Shown: positions 6,559 to 12,971, counted from the stretch's first letter. The stretch is 16,754 nt of DNA from Baffinella frigidus (GCA_026770585.1 MU646423.1:483635-500388), one strand, 5' to 3'. Numbers and translations: made by a program. Notes: generated by a model not told the origin, from the sequence alone.

Positions 6559-6934
6559 ATGAATTCTGTCTCCCTCAGAACCCCGCCCCATCTCCCGCCC
6601 GCTCCGTCCCGCCCACCACCGGCTCCAGATGGGCCGATCTTTGCCATCTGGACGCACAGTCTTACCCGGGGAAAGTTGTTTTTGTTTCAGAATCTGGCAA
6701 CGCAAATTACTACACAGTTCGTTCTTCATAGTAAAATAAATGCGTTTGTGTAGTCATTTTTGTTACCAAACTCTGAAAGAAAAATAGGTTTCCTCGGATT
6801 AAGTCCAGCCACACACAATTGTCAACCCCGGACAAGTAAACCGAAATCCGTTGTCTCCTAGAACCGCATCTCTCTCAGGAGTCCCAGGGCAGTCCAACAC
6901 CGCGTTGTAAACACCGCCACTCCCCCTCAAACAG
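6559..6934. other. Probable intron without a supported gene
   Basis: A 64-codon open frame (6559-6753) has a proline-rich then low-complexity translation and no clear splice support. AAAATAAA at about 6733 is a polyadenylation-like motif of doubtful meaning. Pyrimidine-rich sequence (CCACTCCCCCTCAAACAG) leads into the acceptor at 6934. Confidence 0.35.
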
Positions 6935-7001
6935 AGCGGGGATCCGAAAGCCATCGCGGAGAAAGAGGACCTGGATTCCTGGATGAGCAACTTCTCCGCA
7001 G
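6935..7001 (+). CDS. Exon, acidic segment, probable GC donor
   Basis: The acceptor is CCCTCAAACAG. Phase 0 reading gives SGDPKAIAEKEDLDSWMSNF then SA, with one base left over before GCCAGC at 7002, a possible GC donor (exit phase 1). The words AACTTCTCCGCAGG at its end are repeated at 7142-7156, where the following dinucleotide is GT, so the downstream copy could be the functional donor in some transcripts. The acidic helix and tryptophan give strong coding character. The family is unknown. Confidence 0.5.
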
Positions 7002-7112
7002 GCCAGCGCCCCTCTCCAAACCCGACAACCTAAACCCTGCACACGAGCCTCTGCTTGCACTGCACACAGAAGCGCTTGCAAATCACAAAACGGTACAGAT
7101 CACGAGACTGTC

Positions 7113-7155
7113 ATGGACCATTTCGTGGGCGCAGACCAGACCAACTTCTCCGCAG
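7113..7155 (+). repeat. Copy of the 3' end of the exon at 6935, with GT donor
   Basis: The frame from ATG 7113 reads MDHFVGADQTNFSA, ending with the same AACTTCTCCGCAG word as the exon at 6935 and then GTCTTT. It may be a decoy or an alternative 3' exon end. Its exit phase (1) equals that of the putative parent. Confidence 0.5.
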
Positions 7156-7251
7156 GTCTTTTTCTCCCTGTCTGCGCCCTCCAACTGGGAGAAAACCATC
7201 TTCTCCTCTTCCCCTGATTTGCACCACTACGACACGCCGAGATCCCCACAG

Positions 7252-7307
7252 TGGTCCTCTACTGCCCCGACGTGGTTATCGAACGCGCCGGCCACACCCC
7301 TGATTGA
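7252..7307 (+). CDS. Candidate exon, hydrophobic strand segment
   Basis: The acceptor is GATCCCCACAG. Phase 1 entry reads VVLYCPDVVIERAGHTPD to a TGA at 7305. The entry phase matches the exit of 6935-7001 (and of 7113-7155). Because the downstream exon at 7773 needs a phase 1 exit, either this exon ends earlier at an unrecognised donor or it is terminal. The hydrophobic VVLYC and VVIE runs look like beta strands. No family is recognised. Confidence 0.4.
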
Positions 7308-7382
7308 TTGTCCCATGCAGACCAGCCCCCCCCCTCTGCGCTGCTCAGATGCTCTGCCTCCTGCACGCCAACCCTGAACCCC

Positions 7383-7720
7383 TCACCCTGAATCGCGGAG
7401 CGCAGAACACACCACACCGGTGGGGATGATTGCTCTGATGACCCCGCCTCTGAACCCTTACCCAAACCCTCAACCGCAAGCTCCGGTGCGCAGAGCACAC
7501 ACCATCAACCCCAAGCGGCTGGGCGCAGCTTACACAACCCTAAACTCAAACCCCCAGGGCGCAGAGCACACCACACCAGCGGAGATGATAGCGCTGATGC
7601 CTTCGAATCCTGAATCCTAACCCTAAACTCTCAACTCCACCCTCCACACCCCGGGGTGCAGAGCACCACAGGACGGCAGAGATCCAACCCTAAACCCCAA
7701 GTCCTGAACCCTGAACCTCA
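7383..7720 (+). repeat. Four decoy copies of the start of the exon at 7773
   Basis: The word GCAGAGCAC/GCAGAACAC followed by a short stretch related to the exon start occurs around 7401, 7490, 7560 and 7657, before the true exon at 7773. The first and third carry long matches (CACACCACACC.G.GG.GATGAT.GC.CTGATG, reading EHTTP..MIALM), while the second and fourth stop sooner. Each copy keeps its CAG acceptor and is preceded by CCCTAAA-type heptamers, so the duplicated unit is telomere-like array plus acceptor plus exon start. Confidence 0.75.
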
Positions 7721-7760
7721 CACCCTGACCCCCAAACTTTAAACCCTAAACCTCAAACTT
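7684..7760 (+). repeat. Telomere-like C-strand array
   Basis: It contains CCCTAAA, CCCTGAA, CCTCACA and CCTCAAA heptamers and leads into the pyrimidine-poor acceptor ACACACTTGCAG of the exon at 7773. Confidence 0.85.
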
Positions 7761-7772
7761 ACACACTTGCAG

Positions 7773-7865
7773 AGCACAACACGACGGCAGAGATGATCGG
7801 GGTGGCGCGGACATGGGCGGAACACTTCGCCGGGAAGAATCTCTCCGGCCCTGACGGCGAGGCTG
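7773..7865 (+). CDS. Exon, unknown protein (start of the phase-consistent chain)
   Basis: The acceptor is CACTTGCAG. Phase 1 entry reads HNTTAEMIGVARTWAEHFAG, then KNLSGPDGEA with one base left before GTCCGT at 7866. The exit phase (1) fits the next exon (8089), whose first two bases complete a glycine. The frame stays open past this donor to 8053 but becomes an LHEGASAPTAAQRR-type peptide and then translated telomere-like repeat, so the early donor is preferred. Another donor, GTAAAA at 7975, would not match the next phase. The amphipathic helix MIGVARTWAEHF is convincing. The family is not recognised. Confidence 0.6.
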
Positions 7866-8002
7866 GTCCGTCCTCCAACCCATCCATACCTCGTCTCTTG
7901 CACGAGGGAGCCTCAGCGCCTACCGCAGCCCAACGCCGCATCCTAGCACATCTTCCTCTCTCACCCAGAATGGTAAAAGGGATGATTGGGAAATCTCGCC
8001 CC

Positions 8003-8080
8003 AAAATCCAAGTCCCAAGCTCCAAGCCCCAAACCCCAAACCCTAAACCCTAAACCCCACGCGCCAAACCCCACACACCA
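8003..8080 (+). repeat. Telomere-like C-strand array rich in CCCCAAA/CCAAGC
   Basis: AAGCCCCAAACCCCAAACCC-type words fill the intron end before the acceptor at 8088. Translated on either strand this yields the LNPKP or WGLGF periodic peptides that inflate open frames across this part. Confidence 0.85.
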
Positions 8081-8088
8081 AATGGCAG

Positions 8089-8216
8089 GGGCGGTACGCG
8101 CAGCCATGGGCAACCTCTCAATGGAAGGCCTCAGGAGACAACTCAACGCCACGCTTGCCGGTGAGCCTGAGGGGCTTACAGAGCTCGAGCGGTGGCATGG
8201 GGGCTGGACGCTGCCG
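8089..8216 (+). CDS. Exon, helical segment, unknown protein
   Basis: The acceptor is CAAATGGCAG. Phase 1 entry is completed to a glycine, then the exon reads AVRAAMGNLSMEGLRRQLNA, then TLAGEPEGLTELERWHGGWT and LP. The donor is GTGCGA at 8217 (phase 0 exit). It is one of the clearest coding islands: 128 nt, stop-free, with two amphipathic helices (MEGLRRQLNATL, GLTELERW). It joins in phase to both 7865 and 8640. The ATG at 8082 lies in the acceptor context and is not taken as a start. No homologue is recognised. Confidence 0.65.
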
Positions 8217-8224
8217 GTGCGACA

Positions 8225-8332
8225 CCTCAAACCCTAAAACCGAAACAATCAACCCGGAACCCGAAACCCGAATCCCTAAAACCTGAATACTGAACCCTTA
8301 ACCCGTAACTGTAAACCCCGAACCCGGTATCA
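8225..8332 (+). repeat. Telomere-like C-strand array, degenerate
   Basis: CCCTAAAACC, CCCGAAACCC, CCTGAATACTGAACCC and CCGTAACTGTAAACCC words start eight bases after the donor of the exon ending at 8216. Confidence 0.8.
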
Positions 8333-8366
8333 TTACCCACCTCACAACCTCCACCCATGCATGCAG

Positions 8367-8429
8367 CTGTTGGAGATATGTAGTTGTGGAAGCTTTGTCA
8401 GCCTGCCCCCAGAGGCCCACCACTCGTGA
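8367..8429 (+). other. Possible exon-like frame LLEICSCGSFVSLPPEAHHS
   Basis: An AG at 8366 is followed by 20 stop-free codons and then TGA. Phase 0 entry would match the exon ending at 8216, but the stop would end the protein before the better-supported downstream exons. I regard it as intronic or an alternative terminal exon. Confidence 0.2.
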
Positions 8430-8465
8430 CCAACCCGGGGAGTGCCGATGCCAGGACGACACCTC

Positions 8466-8498
8466 ATCGTCAGTAGGCCTGCTCGGCCTACTGACGAT
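8466..8498. repeat. Perfect 14-bp hairpin
   Basis: ATCGTCAGTAGGCC (8466-8479), loop TGCTC (8480-8484), and the exact complement GGCCTACTGACGAT (8485-8498). It lies in an intron. No T-run or other terminator context follows. It is the strongest short hairpin after the one at 3981. Confidence 0.85.
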
Positions 8499-8639
8499 AA
8501 CTGATCCGATCGCGGTACCGGGCACGTTCGTAGCCAACAGTTGTACGGTGATTCTGGGTGCGTGCTCTCTCACACTCCATGTTGTTCTCATGATGTTGGC
8601 GACAAAGTGACGTTGGGCGAAACACGTTTCGGGTGGCAG

Positions 8640-8714
8640 GTGGGGGATGATGAAGACCCTCGGATACTGATCGGCGACGGCGACGCTGAGATCCAGCGCC
8701 AAGCTCAGCAAGAG
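8640..8714 (+). CDS. Exon, acidic then glutamine-rich segment
   Basis: The acceptor is GGGTGGCAG and the donor is GTGTGC at 8715. This phase 0-0 exon of 75 nt encodes VGDDEDPRILIGDGDAEIQR then QAQQE. Phase fits both neighbours (8216 and 9382). Its last ~11 residues (DAEIQRQAQQE) are the evident parent of the expanded repeat at 8898-9011, where glutamines have become histidines (AEIQRHAHH). The function is unknown; an acidic loop followed by a polar helix is all that can be said. Confidence 0.65.
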
Positions 8715-8750
8715 GTGTGCTCTTTCGACCATCCATTTCTCTTTTCTGAA

Positions 8751-8761
8751 CCCCCCCCCCC
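8751..8761 (+). repeat. Homopolymer run of 11 C
   Basis: Eleven consecutive C residues occur in the intron after the exon ending at 8714. It is a possible sequencing or assembly weak point. Confidence 0.8.
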
Positions 8762-8897
8762 GACAGCGCTGAGCACGGCAGGAGGTTTAGCTCTGCCTTT
8801 GTGAATCTGTGCTCTTCCTAAATGTAATTCAGTTGCACTTTAGTAATAGAGTTCCTGCTCTGCATGTGGTTTTCGGCTAGCCCATGTTAACGGCGAT

Positions 8898-9011
8898 TCT
8901 GAGATCCAGCGCCACGCTCATCATGCTGAGATCCAGCGCCACGCTCATCATGCTGAGATCCAGCGCCACGCTCATCAGGATGCTGAGATCCAGCGCCACG
9001 CTCATCAGGAG
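8898..9011 (+). repeat. Expanded decoy copy of an exon end: 27/30-nt in-frame minisatellite
   Basis: Four near-identical units start GAGATCCAGCGCCACGCTCA at 8901, 8928, 8955 and 8985, with period 27, 27 and 30. All are in one frame and encode AEIQRHAHH or AEIQRHAHQD. The last unit ends GAG before GTCTGT, paralleling GAG before GTGTGC at the parent exon end (8714). The units are almost identical to each other, so the expansion is recent, while they differ from the parent at a few sites. It may be retained intron sequence or an alternative exon, since the frame remains open well beyond the array. Confidence 0.85.
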
Positions 9012-9088
9012 GTCTGTCATTTCTTGCAAGCCCATAAAATTGCGAAATCTTGGGTGTTGCAGACCGTGCGATCACCGCGCGTACGAGC

Positions 9089-9152
9089 TTCCTCTCTCTC
9101 TGCCGCAGCTTGCGCGCGCGCTCTCTCTCTCGCTCTCTCTCTCTGTCTCTTT
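9089..9152. repeat. TC/CG microsatellite tract
   Basis: CTCTCTCTCTGCC, GCGCGCGCG and CTCTCTCTCGCTCTCTCTCT simple sequence lies within the long open frame that begins with the minisatellite. It is pyrimidine-rich and probably intronic. Confidence 0.8.
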
Positions 9153-9381
9153 GAGGTCAGTTTTTTCGAGCAGAGTCTTCATTTCGGGTAGGAGCTCTAG
9201 AAACTGTGCTGTGAGATTGTGGTGGGTGTTTGACGCACCGACGCCACTTGCTGTGTCCTGGCAATTCATGGGGCTTGTTCTGGCACTCTTTGCCACACCC
9301 TAGCTCTGCCGCACTCGGGTTGACCGCCTATTCTCAAGTTGACATCCTGGGTCCGTGGTACAAAATTTCTCAAACTTCCAG

Positions 9382-9429
9382 TCAAGATCAGCCCGGGCTC
9401 ACTCAATTGGTGCACCCAAATGGATTGAG
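9382..9429 (+). CDS. Candidate micro-exon
   Basis: The acceptor is AAACTTCCAG and the donor is GTAGAG, the best-looking donor hexamer in this part. This phase 0-0 exon of 48 nt encodes SRSARAHSIGAPKWIE. Phase fits the exon ending at 8714 and the one starting at 9662. The peptide is short, so support comes mainly from splice sites and phase. Confidence 0.45.
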
Positions 9430-9500
9430 GTAGAGCTAGACACCCTGAGTGACTCGAGGTTTCCGACAAACTTCTCGATTCGAAAGCAGGTTATGATGCT

Positions 9501-9545
9501 GATCAGGTTCTCGGTTGGAATGCAGGTTGACGATACGGAGGAAGG
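9501..9545 (+). repeat. Decoy copy of the start of the exon at 9662
   Basis: GGTTCTCGGTTGGAATGCAG plus GTTGACGATACGGAGGA at about 9507-9545 repeats 9642-9680, including intron end, CAG acceptor and the first codons VDD.EE. A third, weaker echo (CTCTCGGTTGGGATACACAT) lies at 9615. The spacing to the true exon is about 135 nt. Confidence 0.75.
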
Positions 9546-9661
9546 TTCGGATACAGGTTGATGATGCATGATCAATCTGTCGTGACGACCTATCGTGAGG
9601 ACAGGATGACGATGCTCTCGGTTGGGATACACATTGATCAAGGTTCTCGGTTGGAATGCAG

Positions 9662-9716
9662 GTTGACGATGCGGAGGAGGAACGGTGGCGGCAGAGTGGC
9701 GCTGAAACGGCCCCAG
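9662..9716 (+). CDS. Exon, acidic segment, unknown protein
   Basis: The acceptor is TTGGAATGCAG and the donor is GTAGGC, a good consensus. Phase 0 entry reads VDDAEEERWRQSGAETAP with one base left (exit phase 1). The phase 1 entry of the exon at 10450 (and that of 11160) fits. The family is not recognised. Confidence 0.55.
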
Positions 9717-9754
9717 GTAGGCCCCAACCTAACGAATGTGTCCGATATCATATT

Positions 9755-9836
9755 CAGAGAGACAGAGTGTGTGTATGAGAGAGAAAAAGAGGGAAGGAGA
9801 GAGAGAGAGAGAGACAGACAGACAAAGACAGAGCCA
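9755..9836. repeat. GA-rich microsatellite tract
   Basis: AGAGAGACAGAGTGTGTGTA, GAGAGAGAGAGAGAGACAGA and similar words lie here. On the minus strand it reads as TC simple sequence like the tracts at 1354 and 9089. Confidence 0.85.
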
Positions 9837-10017
9837 GAAGATACAGATCGAGGGATTTACTGAAAAGCAAACATCGGACCATAGGACCGGGGAAACGCTC
9901 GACCTGGTACCAGACAGGCTCATAAGGCTGGTCCCTTGCAACTCATTTGTAAAGCGGCTCTCCTGGTACAAATCATCAAATGACACCCCTGCTGCCATGC
10001 TTCTTCAGAACGTGGCT

Positions 10018-10110
10018 CATCGCAGCGAGCGAGTGCCTCACACTTCACGCCGACAGCACCACGGGGGAGCGTGCGCGTCACTCGCTCCCTGCGATGCGCC
10101 ACGCATCGCA
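10018..10110. repeat. Nested inverted repeats
   Basis: CATCGCAGCGAGCGAGTG (10018-10035) is the complement of CACTCGCTCCCTGCGATG (10079-10096) with one mismatch. A second hairpin, TGCGATGCG / loop CCA / CGCATCGCA (10090-10110), overlaps the right arm. The two structures share 10090-10096 and are therefore mutually exclusive. Confidence 0.75.
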
Positions 10111-10120
10111 GAGATGCGGG

Positions 10121-10199
10121 GCTTCTTTTTCTTCCCAAAACAGCATGGCTTCTTCTCCCAAAACAGCATGGCTTCTTCTTCTTCTTCAAAGCAGCATGA
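10121..10199 (+). repeat. Tandem repeat of ~22-28 nt, three copies
   Basis: CTTCCCAAAACAGCATGG, then CTTCTTCTCCCAAAACAGCA, then a CTT-expanded third copy ending CAAAGCAGCATGAC. Unit length varies by CTT slippage. Confidence 0.75.
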
Positions 10200-10449
10200 C
10201 AGCACGCTTGATACCATGCTCTCGCCTCGACAGACCCACTATGACTGCCTGACACGCTGCAAACCCCGACGCACGTCTAGTCCAGCCCCTTCTATATCTT
10301 CTTCTTTATTACTCTCGATACAGGTCCTGAGTAGGCCCTCGAGCCTCGAGTTGAGTGATGCACAAGTGCATTCCCGTTTCGCAGCTGAAGCAGGACGATC
10401 CCGCGAGCAGGTCGAGAGGCATGGGAGGCACGCTTGATCCGGCGATCAG

Positions 10450-10503
10450 CGGAAAGAACAGAGAAGTCCTACGTTCCAATCCCGCCGCACCTCCGCGCCG
10501 AAG
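10450..10503 (+). CDS. Exon, proline-containing segment, unknown protein
   Basis: The AG at 10448-10449 (GCGATCAG) is followed by a phase 1 entry reading ERTEKSYVPIPPHLRAE with one base left before GTGCCG at 10504 (exit phase 1). This makes a symmetric 54-nt exon that fits both 9716 and 11160. A longer version continues GADFLVPI to CAG before GTTGCA at 10529, but its exit phase (2) would not join 11160. The peptide is convincing; the right border is provisional. Confidence 0.5.
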
Positions 10504-10848
10504 GTGCCGATTTCCTTGTTCCAATCAGGTTGCAGCGTTCCGTCTTGTTGGGGCAGCGTTCCCGTTTGTGAGGCTGCACACCAACACTTCGCACATACCT
10601 TGCAAACGTGCAGTCATCGTCGAACCCACGACCTGCTTCCAGATTTGCCAATAATGACACCACTTGGTCATGACATCACTCGTTCCCACACCTGCAAACG
10701 TGACATGCTACAGCGGTGTGCAGAGATGTTGCCCACGAATAAATGAAACAACGGTAAAAATAGACGGTTCTGTCAGAAAACTTCAACTTTGATCATCATT
10801 TCATTCTTTCGGCGGCCACAGTTTCTGCATACCGCGCACTGCGCAGTG

Positions 10849-10930
10849 CCAGCAGGCCAAGGCAGTGTCTTCACAGGATCTCTCAACCCTCAACCCTCGA
10901 CCCTCAACCCTCATCCCTCAACCCGCAACC

Positions 10931-10962
<32 letters not shown>

Positions 10963-11020
10963 TCCCTGCAGGGCGGGGGGCAGTGTTCACATCGCTCCTC
11001 TACGGGGATCGAGATGTGAC
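10849..11020 (+). repeat. Two decoy copies of the start of the exon at 11160
   Basis: Copy 1 (about 10849-10877, GGCCAAGGCAGTGTCTTCAC) is the most degraded. Copy 2 (10972-11020, after CCCTGCAG) reads GRGAVFTSLLYGDRDVTD and then a TGA stop. The true exon 188 nt further on begins the same way after the same CCCTGCAG acceptor (GRGTVFTSLLFGD). A telomere-like array sits between each copy and the next. Confidence 0.85.
10878..10968 (+). repeat. Telomere-like array dominated by CCCTCAA
   Basis: Almost pure CCCTCAA heptamers (CAACCCTCAACCCTCAACCC) run directly into the CCCTGCAG acceptor of decoy copy 2. Confidence 0.95.
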
Positions 11021-11098
11021 AGACTGATCCTGCGGCCAAACCTCGCAGTGACTCTCGCCTCCTCTCCATACAGTGCTCCACCTCACACTGACACGCAC

Positions 11099-11157
11099 CA
11101 AACTCTCAACCCTCAGCCCTCAACCCTGAACCCTGAACCCTGAACCCTGAACCCTGC
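11099..11157 (+). repeat. Telomere-like array dominated by CCCTGAA
   Basis: A few CCCTCAA units change to pure CCCTGAA (GAACCCTGAACCCTGAACCC), ending CCCTGCAG, the acceptor of the exon at 11160. Although it occupies the same place relative to its exon copy as 10878-10968, the dominant heptamer differs. Confidence 0.95.
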
Positions 11158-11159
11158 AG

Positions 11160-11298
11160 GGCGAGGGACAGTGTTCACATCGCTGCTGTTCGGGGATCCG
11201 GCGGAGGCGGAGCAGGAAGGGCCTGAGATGGTCCAGCTTGTCGATCCTCCGATTGACAACCCTGATGAAATGGCGCTCAAGAAGTTCTGTGTCATCAG
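11160..11298 (+). CDS. Longest clear exon, acidic segment, unknown protein
   Basis: The acceptor is ACCCTGCAG and the donor is GTGCGG. Phase 1 entry reads RGTVFTSLLFGDPAEAEQEG, then PEMVQLVDPPIDNPDEMALK and KFCVI, leaving AG (exit phase 2). It is stop-free, GC-rich and has a clear order: hydrophobic strand-like start, acidic linker, a PPIDNPDE turn, and a helix (MALKKFCVI). Two truncated copies of its start lie upstream. Phase matches 12102. The flanking arrays switch from C-strand before the exon to G-strand after it. I recognise no family. Confidence 0.75.
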
Positions 11299-11525
11299 GT
11301 GCGGGTTTAGGTTTCAGGGGTTAGGGCCGAGGGTTTGGGTGTGGGGTTCAGGGGTTCGGGTATGGGGTTTGAGGGTTATGGGTTAGGGCTGAGGGTGTGG
11401 GATATAGCGTGCAGGGTGCAGGGTACAGGGTTTAGCGTTTAGCGTATAGGTTTTAGGGTGTAGGGTTTAGGGTTTGGTGTGCAGGGTTCAGAGTTTAGGG
11501 TTGGTTGTTGGGGGTTTGGGGTTCC
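11299..11525 (+). repeat. Telomere-like G-strand array starting at the splice donor
   Basis: GTGCGGGTTTAGG at the exon edge continues as TTAGGG, GGTTTGGG, GGGGTTCAGG and GGGTGCAGGG words for about 225 nt. The donor GT lies within or adjacent to the first repeat word. This is the largest array in G-strand orientation in the window. Confidence 0.9.
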
Positions 11526-11748
11526 GTAGGGTGCTACCGTATGCAATACCGTAGGGTGATGTGTAATGCCGGAATTAGGTTGACGCCGGAATTAGCACGT
11601 CCACCCTCACAGAAGTCTGTTGCTCTTGCTTTTGGACAGGTCAATGCTGCTTGTTTTGGGCGATATAACGTTTCATTTGTACCAGGAAACACATGTAACG
11701 CAAGAGAGCCTCAGCTCCACATTCTAACATGTGACCTGGCGTGGACGG

Positions 11749-11803
11749 CGCTAGTGTACAGGGTACGACCTGTACACTAGCGTTGATGGCGCTAGTGTAC
11801 AGG
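11749..11803. repeat. Perfect 14-bp hairpin plus a third copy of its arm
   Basis: CGCTAGTGTACAGG (11749-11762), loop GTACGA, and complement CCTGTACACTAGCG (11769-11782), then the first arm again at 11790-11803 with flanking GG and TACGA conserved. Either arm can pair with the middle one. A looser outer pairing (CCAGGAAACACATGT with ACATGTGACCTGG) lies just upstream. Confidence 0.85.
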
Positions 11804-12101
11804 TTACGAGTACCCACACCCTGTCCATCATCCACGCAACGTGTCCTCCAGTAAGACTCGTAATCTCTCTCGGGCAGATCGGTGGCCCCCACTCAACGAT
11901 GACCTGTACACCAAATCCCTCCGTTTTCAAAGTCAACTCGCCTTCAATCGCCCACAAATCTGTCAACTTATCTGAATTTCGGATTAAAATACTTCTATAA
12001 GTGCAGGAATAATAAAAAACTCGATAAAAATGCATCTGTTTGATACACATGGCATCGTCGCGTGGCCTGATCTGACGATCGAGGGCTGACAACCTGAACA
12101 G
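11804..12101. other. Intron, nothing further recognised
   Basis: It is AT-richer towards 12030 (AATAATAAAAAACTCG). I see no coding island. The acceptor ACCTGAACAG closes it at 12101, itself shaped like a CCCTGAA heptamer. Confidence 0.4.
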
Positions 12102-12201
12102 GGCGATGTGTCTCGTGTACGGGGCTCTGCGGCTCTGCGAGTGGCCGCAGCGTCTTCTCTGGGATGACCCTAAGTTCACGCCGCTCAACTGCACCGACGA
12201 G
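12102..12201 (+). CDS. Exon, hydrophobic/tryptophan-rich segment, unknown protein
   Basis: The acceptor is CCTGAACAG and the donor is GTCACC. Phase 2 entry completes an arginine with the preceding exon, then reads AMCLVYGALRLCEWPQRLLW and DDPKFTPLNCTDE, exiting in phase 0. The hydrophobic helix MCLVYGALRL and two tryptophans support coding; the length (10-12 hydrophobic residues) is too short for a membrane span. It joins in phase to both 11298 and 13147. An ATG lies at 12106 but there is no reason to take it as a start. The family is not recognised. Confidence 0.65.
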
Positions 12202-12876
12202 GTCACCACTCCTACCTCTGTCTCCCTCTATTTCGGCTCACCAGTTTGGTATTTTCCGCTCCAAAGTTCAAGGATTTGTCCCTTTATAATACTCAGCCGA
12301 AGTGCGTGAGGCAGAGCTAGTTCTCGTGCACACGCCATCTCGACATTCCGCACACCATTTCTGAATCATCCTGAATGTGTCATTCCAGTATGTAATACTT
12401 TACTGTAGGTGATACACCACCGTTAGCAGTGGATACCGAAGTGCCCCACGGAAGGCGAAAGCAGCCTGCAGTCGCCGAAACGACACCGAAATGTCCACCC
12501 ATACTCTCGCCACTCCCGGTTGACCTTGAATCCCAATTATCCGGCATGGCAAGGGTGGGCTCGGCCGGATTCCGCTCTGTTGTGCCCAGGATTTCGTGAT
12601 TTTATCAGTACCGAATAACCTTGACAGGGTGCAGTGAAGTGAGGGGTGGTGCTTGGGGGGAACATGCACTCGGACGTCCTGACCCCGGGGGACATGGGAT
12701 CCCCCACGCGTTTGACCAGCCTCTCAAGATCCAGAGAACCCTCCTGTGGCGTACGCCTCTCGATATTCACCCTCGCATGGGGGTCATTGGGGGTCAATGT
12801 CGAAAGTCGTACAGGGGGGGGTCAATGGGGGCCATTTTCGAAAGTCATAAACCCTAAACCCGCACCTGACACCAAG
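12202..12876. other. Long intron stretch without a supported gene
   Basis: The CCTACCTCTGTCTCCCTCTA pyrimidine tract near 12211 and short open frames have no splice and coding agreement. GGGGGTCATTGGGGGTCAAT and GGGGGGTCAATGGGGGCCAT near 12779-12834 form a short tandem G-rich repeat of about 47 nt spacing. One CCCTAAACCC word is at 12852. Confidence 0.4.
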
Positions 12877-12948
12877 GTGCAGCTGGTCGGCGTCGATGCA
12901 CACCCGTGTCACAAGTCGTGTGGGAGGTGCTACGGGCTTGCCCAATAA
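12877..12948 (+). repeat. Decoy copy of the start of the exon at 13147
   Basis: After AAG, the sequence GTGCAGCTGGTCGGCGTCGA onward reads VQLVGVDAHPCHKSCGRC and then stops at 12946. The true exon reads VLCVGDDAHPYVRRA. The nucleotide match covers about 35 nt (GTG...GTCGGCG.CGATGC.CACCCGT). It is 270 nt upstream, with the MITE copy 2 inserted between. Confidence 0.65.
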
Positions 12949-12971
12949 GCTTCTCGGTTCGGCATGGCGAG

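Larger units (their letters stand above)
9837..10449. other. Long stretch without a supported exon
   Basis: A 233-codon plus-strand frame (9736-10437) crosses this region but its translation begins in GA microsatellite (REKKREGERERE) and continues as serine-rich low-complexity with tandem repeats. I see no codon or motif support and judge it spurious. The stretch contains inverted repeats at 10018-10110 and a small tandem repeat at 10121-10199. Confidence 0.45.

Noticed and set aside
8298-8732. A 144-codon minus-strand open frame
   Set aside because: It covers the perfect hairpin at 8466 and is antisense to the exon at 8640, whose acidic plus-strand peptide, splice sites and phase are better.
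8898-9011. A CRISPR array
   Set aside because: The 27/30-nt units are contiguous with no unique spacers, lie in eukaryotic intron-like DNA, and clearly derive from the neighbouring exon end.
9736-10437. The longest open frame in the window (233 codons, plus strand)
   Set aside because: Its translation starts in GA microsatellite and continues through low-complexity and tandemly repeated sequence; no motif, splice or compositional support. The real exon at 10450 begins after its end, in another frame.
10689-10746. A terminal exon CKRDMLQRCAEMLPTNK followed by AATAAA-like sequence
   Set aside because: The peptide looks plausible, but it has no matching acceptor phase and would end the protein before the strongly supported exon at 11160.
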